Positions 1 through 8,861 of a DNA stretch of 64,000 nucleotides are shown piece by piece (the first letter of the stretch is position 1; the number at the start of each line of letters is the position of its first letter). Source of the DNA: JAMZMI01 sp963848175 (GTDB lineage Bacteria; Bacteroidota; Bacteroidia; Cytophagales; Cyclobacteriaceae). The DNA lies in NCBI GenBank assembly GCA_963848175.1, contig CAWKCO010000007.1:1-64000 (forward strand). The letters run 5' to 3'. A program made the translations under genes and the position numbers. The notes under the pieces are model-generated. The model searched no databases and was not told the origin of the DNA. It worked only from the letters and a program-made list of their open reading frames with translations.

Positions 1-1133
1 AAGTTATTTCAAATCTGGTATCTAATGCCTTGAGATTTACTGAAAAAGGAGGAAATATCACCATAAGCCCTACGTTTGATGATGTGCTTAAAATATTTGT
101 GTCAGATACTGGGGCAGGAATTTCTGATGATGACAAACCTTTCATTTTTGATCGGTTTTACCAATCGGATAATGTGAAAAACGCTGGAGGCACGGGGGTA
201 GGGCTTTCACTATCCAAAGAGATAGTAGAGCTGCACAAAGGCATGCTGACACTAGAAAGTGAGCATGGAAAGGGCAGTACGTTTGTTATTTCCTTGCCTG
301 ATAGTCTGGTCACTGACGAGAAGGTTCGAGCAGAAGAGGAAGATGAACCCACAGAAAAGATGGGTCATGTTTTGGAGGTGTTTTCACGCATAAGCCAGAA
401 GCCAAATCTACTCATGGTAGAAGATAATGGTGACATGAGGAAGTACATCGCGAGTCTGTTGAATCCATACTTTACCATACTTGAGGCGAATAATGGGTTA
501 GAAGGATTGACTGTACTGGCGAAGTATGACGTGAAAATGATTATTTCAGACATGATGATGCCAGAAATGGACGGTTTATCTTTTTCGAAAAAGGTCAAGG
601 AGAATGAGTCTTGGCAGAAAATCCCTTTCATTCATCTGTCTGCCGTCTCGGAGCAGCGAACAATCAAAGATGCTCTGATGGTTGGGGTGGATGATTTTTT
701 ACAAAAACCATTTGATCCTGAAGAGCTGACCATCAGGGTGCAAAACCTATATAGCAATTCTATTTCTAGGATGGAAGTAGAGATGGAGCATGAAGAAGAA
801 GTTTCCTACGAGGAGAAGCTGCTTAAAAAACTTAAAGAGGAAGTGGAAAGTAATATTTCAGATAGCCATTTCAATGTTTTGAGGTTGGCCGACTGTGCTG
901 CGATGAGTGAACGTCAAATTTATCGATATTTGAAGCAGGTGACGGGGCTTACACCACTACAATTTATTCAAGAAATTAAGCTCAACCGTGCCATGGAGCT
1001 CGTACAAAAACGGGTCTATGTCAATAGCAGTGAAATTGCAGCAGCAGTGGGATTTCAGCAGACACCATACTTTTCTTCTTTGTTTGAAAAAAGGTTTGGC
1101 AAGAAGCCCTCAGCATATTTGAGAGGTTCTTAG
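1..1133 (+). CDS. Hybrid two-component sensor/regulator, C-terminal part (HATPase, receiver, AraC HTH)
   Basis: Partial at the left edge; the frame is open from base 3. It starts in the histidine-kinase N box (NLVSNALRFTEKGG), then shows the G1 box (DTGAG), F box (FDRFYQ) and G2 box (GGTGVGLSLS). A receiver domain follows (about codons 125-240 of the visible part; acidic VEDNGD, phospho-acceptor Asp in ISDMMMPEMDG, and Lys in QKPFDPEEL). The end is an AraC-type helix-turn-helix (SERQIYRYLKQVTGLTP and a second HTH ending KRFGKKPSAYLRG). This order is the one-piece hybrid two-component design common in Bacteroidota, where one protein senses a ligand in the periplasm and activates a nearby utilisation locus. 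The sensor domain is outside the window, so the ligand is unknown. It converges on the downstream gene. Confidence 0.93.
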   Translation, partial: VISNLVSNALRFTEKGGNITISPTFDDVLKIFVSDTGAGISDDDKPFIFDRFYQSDNVKNAGGTGVGLSLSKEIVELHKGMLTLESEHGKGSTFVISLPDSLVTDEKVRAEEEDEPTEKMGHVLEVFSRISQKPNLLMVEDNGDMRKYIASLLNPYFTILEANNGLEGLTVLAKYDVKMIISDMMMPEMDGLSFSKKVKENESWQKIPFIHLSAVSEQRTIKDALMVGVDDFLQKPFDPEELTIRVQNLYSNSISRMEVEMEHEEEVSYEEKLLKKLKEEVESNISDSHFNVLRLADCAAMSERQIYRYLKQVTGLTPLQFIQEIKLNRAMELVQKRVYVNSSEIAAAVGFQQTPYFSSLFEKRFGKKPSAYLRGS

Positions 1134-1146
1134 CCTTATTCAACTT

Positions 1147-2658
1147 CTATTCATCTACCCTATTCAGAACAGAATCAGGAAAATACCTATTGGATAGTTC
1201 CACCATTTCATCTCCCTTCACGAACATACCAATGTTTATTTGATCTGTATGCGTAATACCACACGCTCCTAAAAGCTCCAGTACGGCGTGTATGGTGTTT
1301 TTATGAAAGTGAAAAACTCGCTCAGCTTTATCTGCCGGAACCAGACCTTTTGCCAGCATTTTGTCTGTAGTAGCTACTCCTGTAGGGCATTCATTGTTAT
1401 TGCAGCGAAGAGCCTGAATACAACCTAAGCTAAACATAAATGCACGTGCAGAATTACAAATATCTGCACCCAAAGCTTTCATTCTTAAAATCGAGAAAGC
1501 TGAGAGTACCTTGCCGCTTGCAATTACCTTTACTTCTTTTCGAAGACCATGCTTTTCTAGAACATTATTGACAAATATTAGCGCAGACTCCAGTGGTAAG
1601 CCTACAGAATCAGAGAATTCTAGTGGAGCGGCACCAGTACCACCCTCAGCTCCATCCACTGTGATGAAGTCTGGCCAAATGCCTAATTCTTTCATTTTTT
1701 CCACTAGAGCGATAAACTCTTCAGTACGACCTACACAAAGTTTGAAACCAACAGGTTTGCCATCAGAGAGATCTCTGAGCTGCTTGATGAAATGAAGTAA
1801 ATCCTCTGGATTTTTGACGTGTCTGTGTCCAGGAGGAGAAAGTACGGTTGTGAAAGGTTTTATTCCTCTGATTCTAGCAATTTCTTCATTGTTTTTGATG
1901 GCAGGAAGGACGCCTCCATGCCCTGGTTTGGCACCTTGGGAGATTTTCAATTCTACCATTTTAATGTTAGGGTGGCTCACCCTCTCTGCGTACTTATTAG
2001 GTTCAAAGTCACCATTTTCTGCCCTACAGCCAAAATAACCCGTACCTATTTGCCAAACCAGATCACCACCGCCTTCAAGATGATAATCGGAAACACTTCC
2101 TTCCCCCGTATTGTGATAAAAGTCGCCTTTTTTTGCCCCTTTGCTCAACGCCAAGATGGCATTTTTGCTTAATGCACCGTAGCTCATCGCCGAAATATTG
2201 AGCACAGAGGCGCTGTACGGCTTGCTGCAAAGTGAGCTCCCTATAGTTACTCTAGGAAATGTCTCAACTGGTGGAATGGCATATATCGAGTGACGAATGG
2301 CTTGATAGCTTTCAGTGGTGATATCCAGCTGAGTGCCGAACGGATGAGTGTCGTTTACATTTTTGGCTCTGCGATAAACCAGCGCCCGGTGATTACGGCT
2401 GAATGGCTTCCCATCTGTGGAGCGCTCGATAAAATACTGCTGTATTTCTGGGGAGATCATTTCAAAAAAGTACCTGAAATAACCTAGTAAAGGGAAATTT
2501 CTTAAAATGGCATGGCTCTGCTGAAATCTGTTGGAAAATCCTATAAGTGCCATTGGTATTAATACAAAGTAGGCATAATACCAGTTTGGATAGAAATAGC
2601 CAATTGCGCCTACAGAGGCTAGCAAAATAAGTGTGGTGAGGTAAAATCCGTGTCTCAT
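1147..2658 (-). CDS. FMN-binding glutamate synthase family protein, membrane-anchored
   Basis: A protein of 503 residues matching the FMN/[Fe-S] domain of the glutamate synthase large subunit, without the glutaminase and GXGXG domains. Two hydrophobic segments at residues 5-45 anchor it in the membrane. Visible hallmarks are the barrel region with PGHGGVLP and DGAEGGTGAAP, and a Cys-x5-Cys-x4-Cys pattern (GCIQALRCNNNECPTG) like the [3Fe-4S] ligands of GltB. Such stand-alone proteins are widespread and their physiological substrate is not settled; glutamate synthase activity should not be assumed. It lies 23 bp after the end of the upstream membrane gene at 2682-3352, so the two are probably one operon. 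Confidence 0.88.
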   Translation of the reverse strand: MRHGFYLTTLILLASVGAIGYFYPNWYYAYFVLIPMALIGFSNRFQQSHAILRNFPLLGYFRYFFEMISPEIQQYFIERSTDGKPFSRNHRALVYRRAKNVNDTHPFGTQLDITTESYQAIRHSIYAIPPVETFPRVTIGSSLCSKPYSASVLNISAMSYGALSKNAILALSKGAKKGDFYHNTGEGSVSDYHLEGGGDLVWQIGTGYFGCRAENGDFEPNKYAERVSHPNIKMVELKISQGAKPGHGGVLPAIKNNEEIARIRGIKPFTTVLSPPGHRHVKNPEDLLHFIKQLRDLSDGKPVGFKLCVGRTEEFIALVEKMKELGIWPDFITVDGAEGGTGAAPLEFSDSVGLPLESALIFVNNVLEKHGLRKEVKVIASGKVLSAFSILRMKALGADICNSARAFMFSLGCIQALRCNNNECPTGVATTDKMLAKGLVPADKAERVFHFHKNTIHAVLELLGACGITHTDQINIGMFVKGDEMVELSNRYFPDSVLNRVDE

Positions 2659-2681
2659 AATTGGGGATAATTTCCATCAAT

Positions 2682-3352
2682 TTAACTGTTGTCTTGGTCT
2701 TCGACGTATGAATTGATGGTTTTTAGGTGAAAATATTTGCTGCGATCCATCATTTCAATAGCGATATTTTCAGAGATGCTATTGAGTGTAGATGGTTCAG
2801 AAAAATTGGTATCAATCTTAGGATAAAATAGAAGGCTTTTCGGTGTTTTTTATTGATGTCCGCAGGAAATCATACAGATTTTTAATATTCTGGCTCGGTT
2901 CTCTATAATCCGTCTTGAAACTGAAAGGACGAACGCTCTTGGAGTCTGGTAAAATGTAAGTTGATAGAGGTGCGGTACTCTTGACTTGTTTCCTTGAAAG
3001 CGCTAGTGTATTCGGCGATAAACTCTGACTCTAAATCCAGCCTATCTATAATTTTGAAGGGCATGGAAGTGCCTTTAAATTCAATAGTTCGGTATTTATG
3101 ATCGATTATAAAAAATGCTTGGTTCTTGACCAGTAAGATGATGCCAGCAACAAATATGGCAATTGCCCCACAAGAAAGATAACCCAAAAGTGGTTCTCTT
3201 ATGTTGATGACAAAGACAACCACAGCAGCAAAGCCTCCAGTGATGATCAGCCAGCTCCAATCTCTTTTTTTGCTAAAGCGAAAACCATGGGATGTCTTTT
3301 CAAAGTAATAATTGTTGTCCTTTAGGAAATTGAGTGTTTGTTCAGTGAGCAT
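2682..3352 (-). CDS. Hypothetical membrane protein, broken by two frameshifts
   Basis: The uninterrupted reading stops at 2903 (149 residues), but coding continues on the same strand. After a one-base shift near 2937 a new frame reads RPFSFKTDYREPSQNIKNL onward to about 2840. After a second shift the frame reads LLFYPKIDTNFSEPS onward and stops at 2682, giving about 220 residues. The N-terminal part has two adjacent hydrophobic segments (about residues 34-75), so it is an inner-membrane protein with a soluble C-terminal domain. I do not recognise the family. The repaired end lies 23 bp before the glutamate-synthase-like gene, which suggests a two-gene operon. Both breaks are in or near short homopolymers and look like sequence errors. 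Confidence 0.6.
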
Positions 3353-3381
3353 TTTTAGGGGTGCGTTATTTTAGGTATGCT

Positions 3382-4926
3382 TTATTTCCTGATCAAAATA
3401 CGCTGAGTTTTCACCATATCAAAATCTTTCTGATCTCTGAGTTGAACAATGTATGTACCTGCGGCTAGTTGATGATTAACGATAGTGTTTTTTGCGCTGA
3501 ATGATTTTTCAAGAAGCAACCGTCCATTTATGGAAAACACCAAAACGGTTTTTTGGCCATTGTCAATATTCGTAGAAATATGTAATGACTCATTAGACGT
3601 GTTGGAGTAAATCCAGTTTTTAGGAGCGATTGTGGTATTTAAAATGACAATTTCATCAAGCTGAGACGTGGCAGTCTGGTGTCTCTTCACTAGGTATTCT
3701 TTGATGCTATAACTCACATGACCATAATCTATAGCGCTACCAAAGCTTTTATTGAAATCAGAAATTGTGAAACCATAGTCGAGGGTGCGAAAGGTGTCCA
3801 ATTCAGCGGCGTTCTGTATTTTGGCTTTCAATTCATCAATTCGCGCATTGAGGGGCGTCAGTGCAAGCTGATTTTTTAATAATTCATCAATGATCAAAGT
3901 GTATTGGTCTCGGTACTTTTTATTAGCTAGAATTTTCTTTGCCAATGGCCGATTAGACTTGGAATCATAATACTTATAAATGTCGCGCTCTGCCCAATCC
4001 ACATTGAAAAAGTCAATTCCCAACGTATTGTCAAAATCATACGGGATATAATAGACTTTGCCGTCCTCAGGATTTTCGTAGAGATAAAAATTGTTTTGGT
4101 TGATGCTGTAGTTGTCCCAATGGCCAACCAAGGCTTCCACCGCAAGCGCTTTTAGGTACTCTTTTACCGCAAATACTTTTTCTATCTCTTCAGCAAAGTT
4201 GGTACTGCTTGTGTTATTTAATACGCTGATAAAATTGGCCAGCCCTGAGTAATCATCTTCGTCCTCATTGGTTTTGAGTTCATACGCTCGCCTACCCCAA
4301 AACACTTCCTTATACAAATTAGGATCGCTTCCTTTGTAGGCCAAATCTGCAGGGTAAAGGCATTTGTATAGATTTCCCTTTTTCTTGTCAAATCGTTTTT
4401 CAATGTACTCTTCATCAATATGTTCTACGTTGGTATAAACTCCTCGAAATTCGTCATTGATATAAAGCAAGACATGATTTGCTCTGGATGAGGGTACGCC
4501 CAAATCATTGAGAATGTCCCAGCAGAGTTTAGAACGGATCATAGATGGGTCGTTGTGCTCGCCATTCAAATTGAGCTTTTCAAAACCGTCTATGTTGCGA
4601 CCCTTTACATATTCATTTATGGAAATTTTAAAGGATTTCTTTTCTGAAGCACGAGAGGTATTCCCTCTGAGCCTGAAGCCAATATTTTCTTCTACAACTT
4701 CTCTTTCCGAAGATGTATATTTCATGTCAGCAGGTACTTCATCGCTGTTGCTTTCGTTTTCAGGGGCTAAAATAAAATCCAAATCCTCTGGAGAAATAGT
4801 AATATCAATCCGAGGGAGATCTGTGTCATCGTATACCCAACTGTATGGGAGCTCCAGAAATTGACTTTGGGCAAGGCTTGGGATAAGTAGCGCTAAGGCA
4901 ATAATGGAGCTATAAAGTAAATGCAT
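3382..4926 (-). CDS. CotH kinase family secreted protein with T9SS sorting domain
   Basis: A protein of 514 residues with an N-terminal signal peptide (hydrophobic to about residue 20, SLAQSQ). The central part is CotH-like: FRLRGNTSR, KLNLNGEHNDPSMIRSKL, an HWDNYSINQNNFYLY block and the acidic IPYDFDNTLG motif. CotH proteins adopt an atypical kinase fold, and some phosphorylate spore-coat proteins; in Bacteroidota the targets are unknown. The last 80 or so residues (GQKTVLVFSINGR ... GTYIVQL ... ILIRK) form a type A T9SS sorting domain, so the protein should be exported and placed on the surface. It stands alone, with a terminator-like hairpin of the next gene upstream. Confidence 0.88.
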   Translation of the reverse strand: MHLLYSSIIALALLIPSLAQSQFLELPYSWVYDDTDLPRIDITISPEDLDFILAPENESNSDEVPADMKYTSSEREVVEENIGFRLRGNTSRASEKKSFKISINEYVKGRNIDGFEKLNLNGEHNDPSMIRSKLCWDILNDLGVPSSRANHVLLYINDEFRGVYTNVEHIDEEYIEKRFDKKKGNLYKCLYPADLAYKGSDPNLYKEVFWGRRAYELKTNEDEDDYSGLANFISVLNNTSSTNFAEEIEKVFAVKEYLKALAVEALVGHWDNYSINQNNFYLYENPEDGKVYYIPYDFDNTLGIDFFNVDWAERDIYKYYDSKSNRPLAKKILANKKYRDQYTLIIDELLKNQLALTPLNARIDELKAKIQNAAELDTFRTLDYGFTISDFNKSFGSAIDYGHVSYSIKEYLVKRHQTATSQLDEIVILNTTIAPKNWIYSNTSNESLHISTNIDNGQKTVLVFSINGRLLLEKSFSAKNTIVNHQLAAGTYIVQLRDQKDFDMVKTQRILIRK

Positions 4927-5006
4927 AGGGTAAGGTACTTAAATGCATTTCTTTGTTCAAGCACTTTTTACTTGAGTGGAGAGTGGCGTATAAATTGGGC
5001 GATAAA

Positions 5007-5034
5007 AAAAGCCATCTCAACAAAGATGGCTTTT
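5007..5034 (-). terminator. Rho-independent terminator
   Basis: An 11-bp perfect stem (AAAAGCCATCT / AGATGGCTTTT) with a 6-base loop, flanked by A and T runs. It lies just after the 3' end of the 5058-5540 gene on the minus strand. Confidence 0.8.
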
Positions 5035-5057
5035 AGGCTAATACAACAATCTATCAA

Positions 5058-5540
5058 TCAATATTCCCTTACCTGAACCTTCTCGGAGAAAATGGCTACA
5101 AGTTCTGTTTCTTCTTTTATCTGCTTCAAGTCTTCCTCCAAAGCAGAAGTTTCTTGATAGCGCACAAGTAGAGCTATGTCTAATATTTTTTCAAAAGCCA
5201 CAGCAGCTTCCTCTAGAGTTATTTCGTCTTTCCTAATTCCTTTTTTGTAAAAACGCTCTAGTTTTTTCACATTGTTGTAAATAAGTGGCTTTTCTACGAT
5301 AGTCATCGCAACGGGGGTAGTTGCTGTAGCTTCCTCTTTCCAGGTGTAAGAGTCGCTCAATAATGCCAGTTTTTTGCCAATGCGCTCTCCCATGAAGTGA
5401 TTGTAAGAGTAGCTTTGATCCAAATCAGCGGTATTTAGTTTGTCCTCCATATAATCAAACTGGTAGCTCGCTGTAGCTTCCTGAGCTTTCAAATAAGACA
5501 AACTAATAATAGAAAAAGCGAGAAGTAGTAGTGTTCTCAT
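5058..5540 (-). CDS. Small secreted protein of unknown function
   Basis: A protein of 160 residues with a clear signal peptide (MRTLLLLAFSIISLSYLKAQ, cleavage probably after the Ala before Gln20). The mature part is charged and mostly helical by appearance, rich in Lys and Glu, without cysteines and without a T9SS domain, so it is probably periplasmic. I do not recognise a family. It is monocistronic: a terminator follows at 5007-5034 and almost 400 bp separate its start from nuoH. Confidence 0.7.
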   Translation of the reverse strand: MRTLLLLAFSIISLSYLKAQEATASYQFDYMEDKLNTADLDQSYSYNHFMGERIGKKLALLSDSYTWKEEATATTPVAMTIVEKPLIYNNVKKLERFYKKGIRKDEITLEEAAVAFEKILDIALLVRYQETSALEEDLKQIKEETELVAIFSEKVQVREY

Positions 5541-5934
5541 GGTTGTTGAAGTTGGTTTATAATAAAATTACATATAGCTCTTAAATGCTAAATTTTGCTC
5601 TTAGGTTTTCGTCAAAACCTTCTTAAAGTTAGATTTAAAAGGCTTTTTTTAGAAAAATACGAGGTGTTATTTTCGCTTTCCATGAAAGATTTACAGTCTG
5701 TTTAATGAGGTGATATTGAATTGTTGTGGATTTATCATAATTTCAGTTAAATGAAGTTTGTTTTGCTAAAATTTTATAAAAAGGCTATTTCTGTTATTTT
5801 GATCTTATTTATTTGATTGTTTTGTTGAAAAATGTGTTTTTAAGGTGATTTTTAGGGCGATGGGCTTTAGCTAATGCCTCGCATCGGCTAACTTCGCCGT
5901 TTAATAATAGATTGGTTTTACCTTATCTAAAATC
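5541..5934. other. Intergenic region between the secreted-protein gene and nuoH
   Basis: AT-rich spacer of 394 bp separating divergent genes, so it should hold the nuoH-N promoter and that of the gene at 5540. I see no ORF with credible coding character and in particular no 3' end of nuoG. A small GC-richer block at about 5858-5900 has an imperfect inverted repeat (GCGATG / CATCGGC). No clear consensus promoter was identified. Confidence 0.5.
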
Positions 5935-6991
5935 ATGATCACCTTTCTCGTTTTTCTTCCATTTTTACTGGGATTCGTAGTGGTAGCTGTCTACGGCGAG
6001 AGAAAGGTTGCTGCCTTTGTGCAAAATAGGCTTGGCCCTATGGAAGTAGGTCCGAAGGGTGTAATTCAGACAGTGGCAGATTTGCTCAAAATGCTGCAAA
6101 AGGAAGATATCGTTCCAAAGGCTGTAGATCGAATACTTTTTCTCACCGCTCCAATAATCGTTTTTGCTGCTATTTTCACAGGTTATGCCGTTTTGCCACT
6201 TACTGAAGGAGTAGATGGTGCAGGAGTGGATGCTGGCGTGTTTTTCCTTTTGGCGGTAGTTTCTCTTGACGTACTGGGGATCTTGCTTGCGGGCTGGGGA
6301 TCAAATAACAAGTTTGCCATCTATGGTTCTATCCGATCCGTGGCACAAATTATTTCTTATGAGATTCCATTGGGTTTGAGTGTGTTGGCCGTGGTAATGG
6401 TTGCACAAAGCCTCGACCTTCAGGAAATAGTGATACAGCAAGGGGTCATGTCGACAGATCAGTCTTTTCTACTTGGCATTCCTTCAATAGATATTACGGC
6501 CATAGGAGGTATTCTTTCGTGGAATGTCTTTCGCATGCCCATTTTATTCATAGCCTTCATCATATTTTTTATATCCAGTTTGGCAGAATCCAACCGTGTG
6601 CCCTTCGATTTGCCAGAATCAGAATCTGAGCTGATTGGTGGCTACCACACGGAATATTCTGGATTTCAGATGGGGGCTTTTTATGCTTTCCGAATACGGA
6701 ATGATGCTCTTAGTGTCCTTTCTTGCGGCGATACTGTTTTTTGGTGGATGGTATTCGCCATTGCCAAATATTGGTTCTTTCAAATTGGCGGAAATGACCA
6801 ATGGTGTTGCTTGGGGTGTTTTTTGGCTTGTAAGCAAAGCTATGTTTTTCATTTTTATCCAAATGATGGCGCGCTGGACTTATCCTCGTCTGCGGGTTGA
6901 TCAGCTGATGGCCTTGAGTTGGAAATACCTGACACCTATTTCTATTGGATTGTTGTTCATAATCGGAATCTGGAAACTGTGGGTAATATGA
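5935..6991 (+). CDS. nuoH: NADH-quinone oxidoreductase subunit H (frameshifted)
   Basis: Complex I membrane subunit that forms much of the quinone channel. Family landmarks are GERKVAAFVQNRLGPMEVGPKG, SYEIPLGLS, and the loop NRVPFDLPE followed by a shortened ESELIGGYHTEYSGFQMG. The frame breaks there: the first frame continues to 6900 as unrelated sequence, while the correct C-terminus (LSEYGMMLLVSFLAAILFFGGWYSPLP ... to 6991) is in the next frame. Removing one G from the run of five G at about 6670-6675 rejoins them into about 352 codons, normal for NuoH. This is most likely a sequencing error, since the downstream complex I genes are intact. First gene of the nuoHIJKLMN operon; its stop overlaps the nuoI start (ATGA). 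Confidence 0.92.
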
Positions 6992-8031
6992 GCAAGTACT
7001 TCAAAAATATATGGGAAGCAATTGTGAGCATGACGGCTGGCATGAAGATGACCCTGGGTTATTTTTCTCAAGCTACACAGTCGCGCAAACCAATAGGTAT
7101 TGCTGATGAGACCTATTTTGATCAAGATAAAGGAACGGTCACCTTGCAGTATCCACATGAGTCATTTCCTGTGCCTGACAATGGACGCTATAGACTGCAT
7201 AATGAGATTGACGACTGTATCGTTTGTGATAAATGTGCGAAAGTTTGCCCGGTAGATTGTATAGATATTGATCCGATCAAGGCAGTGGAGCCGATCGGAG
7301 AAACCTCTGATGGCACGATGAAGCGAATTTATGCCGCCAAGTTTGACATTGACATGGCCAAATGTTGCTTCTGTGGTTTGTGCACGACTGTGTGCCCTAC
7401 GGAGTGCTTGACCATGACCAAAGTGTATGATTTCAGCGAGTTTGATGTGCAGGATCATAACTATTCTTTTGCCAATATGAGCTTGGCGGAAATAGCGCTG
7501 AGGAGGAAAGAAGCAGAGGAAGCCGATGCGAAAAAGCAAGCGGCCAAGGCTGCTGCTTCGCCAGTTGCTTCTGTTGCTAAATCCACAGAAGAATCAACCA
7601 CTGAGCAGGCAAAACCTAAACCTGCTTTTCGACCTAGAGTTGCAAAGCCTGCGGTGAAAAAAGAGGAGGGAAGCACATCTGAAGAAGCGGCTCCTAAGGC
7701 CAAGCCAATGATGCGTCCAAAACCAGTAGTGAAACCGAAAGAAAACACGGATGATGCACTGAGCTCTGTAGAGAAAGATAAACCCGTGAAGCCAGTTTTC
7801 AAGCCGAAACCAATGGTAAAACCAAAAGTGAAAGCGAAAGAACCTTTAGAGTCAGGTGAGGCGAAACCAAAGCCCGTGATGAAGCCGAAAATGGCTAAGC
7901 CAGTAATAAAGAAAAAGGAAGACGAGGCAAAGCCTGATGCGAGCGAAACGCCAGAAGATAAACCAAAACCTAAGTTCAGACCGAGACCTATTGTAAAACG
8001 TAAACCGAGCGATGATGGAGATGCCTCTTGA
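6988..8031 (+). CDS. nuoI: NADH-quinone oxidoreductase subunit I with long Lys/Pro-rich tail
   Basis: Peripheral-arm subunit with two [4Fe-4S] clusters: CIVCDKCAKVCP and CCFCGLCTTVCP. The start at 6988 is chosen because it overlaps the nuoH stop by ATGA; an earlier in-frame ATG at 6919 lies inside nuoH. The ferredoxin core ends near residue 165. After that comes a tail of about 175 residues, low in complexity, with many K-P-x-x-(K/R)-P units (for example KPKPVMKPK) alternating with acidic Ser/Glu/Asp stretches. Ordinary NuoI is about 160-200 residues, so this protein (347) is twice the usual length. The tail may bind another complex I subunit, an acidic partner or lipid headgroups; that is speculation. 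The 3' end overlaps nuoJ. Confidence 0.94.
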   Translation: MSKYFKNIWEAIVSMTAGMKMTLGYFSQATQSRKPIGIADETYFDQDKGTVTLQYPHESFPVPDNGRYRLHNEIDDCIVCDKCAKVCPVDCIDIDPIKAVEPIGETSDGTMKRIYAAKFDIDMAKCCFCGLCTTVCPTECLTMTKVYDFSEFDVQDHNYSFANMSLAEIALRRKEAEEADAKKQAAKAAASPVASVAKSTEESTTEQAKPKPAFRPRVAKPAVKKEEGSTSEEAAPKAKPMMRPKPVVKPKENTDDALSSVEKDKPVKPVFKPKPMVKPKVKAKEPLESGEAKPKPVMKPKMAKPVIKKKEDEAKPDASETPEDKPKPKFRPRPIVKRKPSDDGDAS

Positions 8032-8518
8032 TGTCTTATTTTATGTTTTTGCAGCGATGACGGGGCTGCCACTGATCTATTTGGTATTTACCAAAAACAT
8101 CATCAGAGCAGCGTTTGCCTTCACGGTGAGCTTGCTAGGCTTGGCAGCTATCTACGTACTGCTCAATGCGGATTTTATGGCGGCAGTTCAGATCATGATC
8201 TACGCTGGAGGTATTGTGGTGCTTTTGATTTTTGGGGTGATGCTTACAAAAAGAACCACTACTTGGGGGGTGTTTACTGAGCATCATTTTGTGATTCCTG
8301 CCATATTGGTGGTGGGCGCAATGATGGCATTCTTAGTAAAGGCGATTTTGGATGCTGGAAAATCTTGGCAAGCAGGAGGCGTTTCTGCTTTAGCCCAAAC
8401 TAAAAAAATAGGCGTGTTGTATCTCACAGATCATTTGATTGCATTCGAATTGATCGCCTTTTTATTGTTGGTAGCGCTGGTGGGCGCAGCATTTTTGGCT
8501 AAAAAAGCAGATCAATGA
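8012..8518 (+). CDS. nuoJ: NADH-quinone oxidoreductase subunit J
   Basis: A protein of 168 residues with five hydrophobic segments and the conserved NuoJ block AAVQIMIYAGGIVVLLIFGVML. It belongs to the proton-pumping membrane arm of complex I. The start at 8012 (alternatives at 8015 and 8021) overlaps the end of nuoI by 20 bp or less. The stop overlaps the nuoK start (ATGA), consistent with translational coupling in the operon. Confidence 0.95.
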   Translation: MMEMPLDVLFYVFAAMTGLPLIYLVFTKNIIRAAFAFTVSLLGLAAIYVLLNADFMAAVQIMIYAGGIVVLLIFGVMLTKRTTTWGVFTEHHFVIPAILVVGAMMAFLVKAILDAGKSWQAGGVSALAQTKKIGVLYLTDHLIAFELIAFLLLVALVGAAFLAKKADQ

Positions 8519-8823
8519 GCGCAATACCTTTGAATTATTATTTGATGCTTTCGGCCTTCATTTTTTGTGTGGGGCTGTTGATTGTTTTGATAAAGAAAAA
8601 CGCAGTATTTGTGCTGCTCGGAATAGAATTGATATTGAATGCTGCCAATTTGAATTTAGTGGCTTTTTCCAAGTTTGATGAAGCCATGTCAGGCCAAGTT
8701 TTCGCCGTGTTTTCGGTAGTGCTTGCAGCGGCAGAGGTGGCTATTGCATTGGCTATATTGCTCAATATTTATAAGCAATATCAAACCACCAACCTTGATA
8801 AATTGGATCAACTGAAAAACTAA
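8515..8823 (+). CDS. nuoK: NADH-quinone oxidoreductase subunit K
   Basis: A protein of 102 residues with three membrane helices, normal for NuoK. Membrane glutamates needed for proton translocation are visible in LLGIELILNAANLNLV and AAAEVAIALAILL. It overlaps nuoJ by 4 bp. Confidence 0.95.
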   Translation: MSAIPLNYYLMLSAFIFCVGLLIVLIKKNAVFVLLGIELILNAANLNLVAFSKFDEAMSGQVFAVFSVVLAAAEVAIALAILLNIYKQYQTTNLDKLDQLKN

Positions 8824-8861
8824 CGTATCTGAATCCTCAAGCTATACATATCGCCCTCACG

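Noticed and set aside
6919..6987. Earlier in-frame ATG for nuoI
   Set aside because: It lies inside the nuoH coding end; the ATG at 6988 overlaps the nuoH stop and matches the NuoI N-terminus.
5935..6991. nuoH as a pseudogene
   Set aside because: A single extra G in a run of five explains the break, and all other subunits of the operon are intact.
7461..8072. Antisense ORF of 203 codons opposite the nuoI tail
   Set aside because: Its Gly/Phe/Ser-rich repeats are the mirror of the Lys/Pro codon repeats of nuoI. No start context, no family features.
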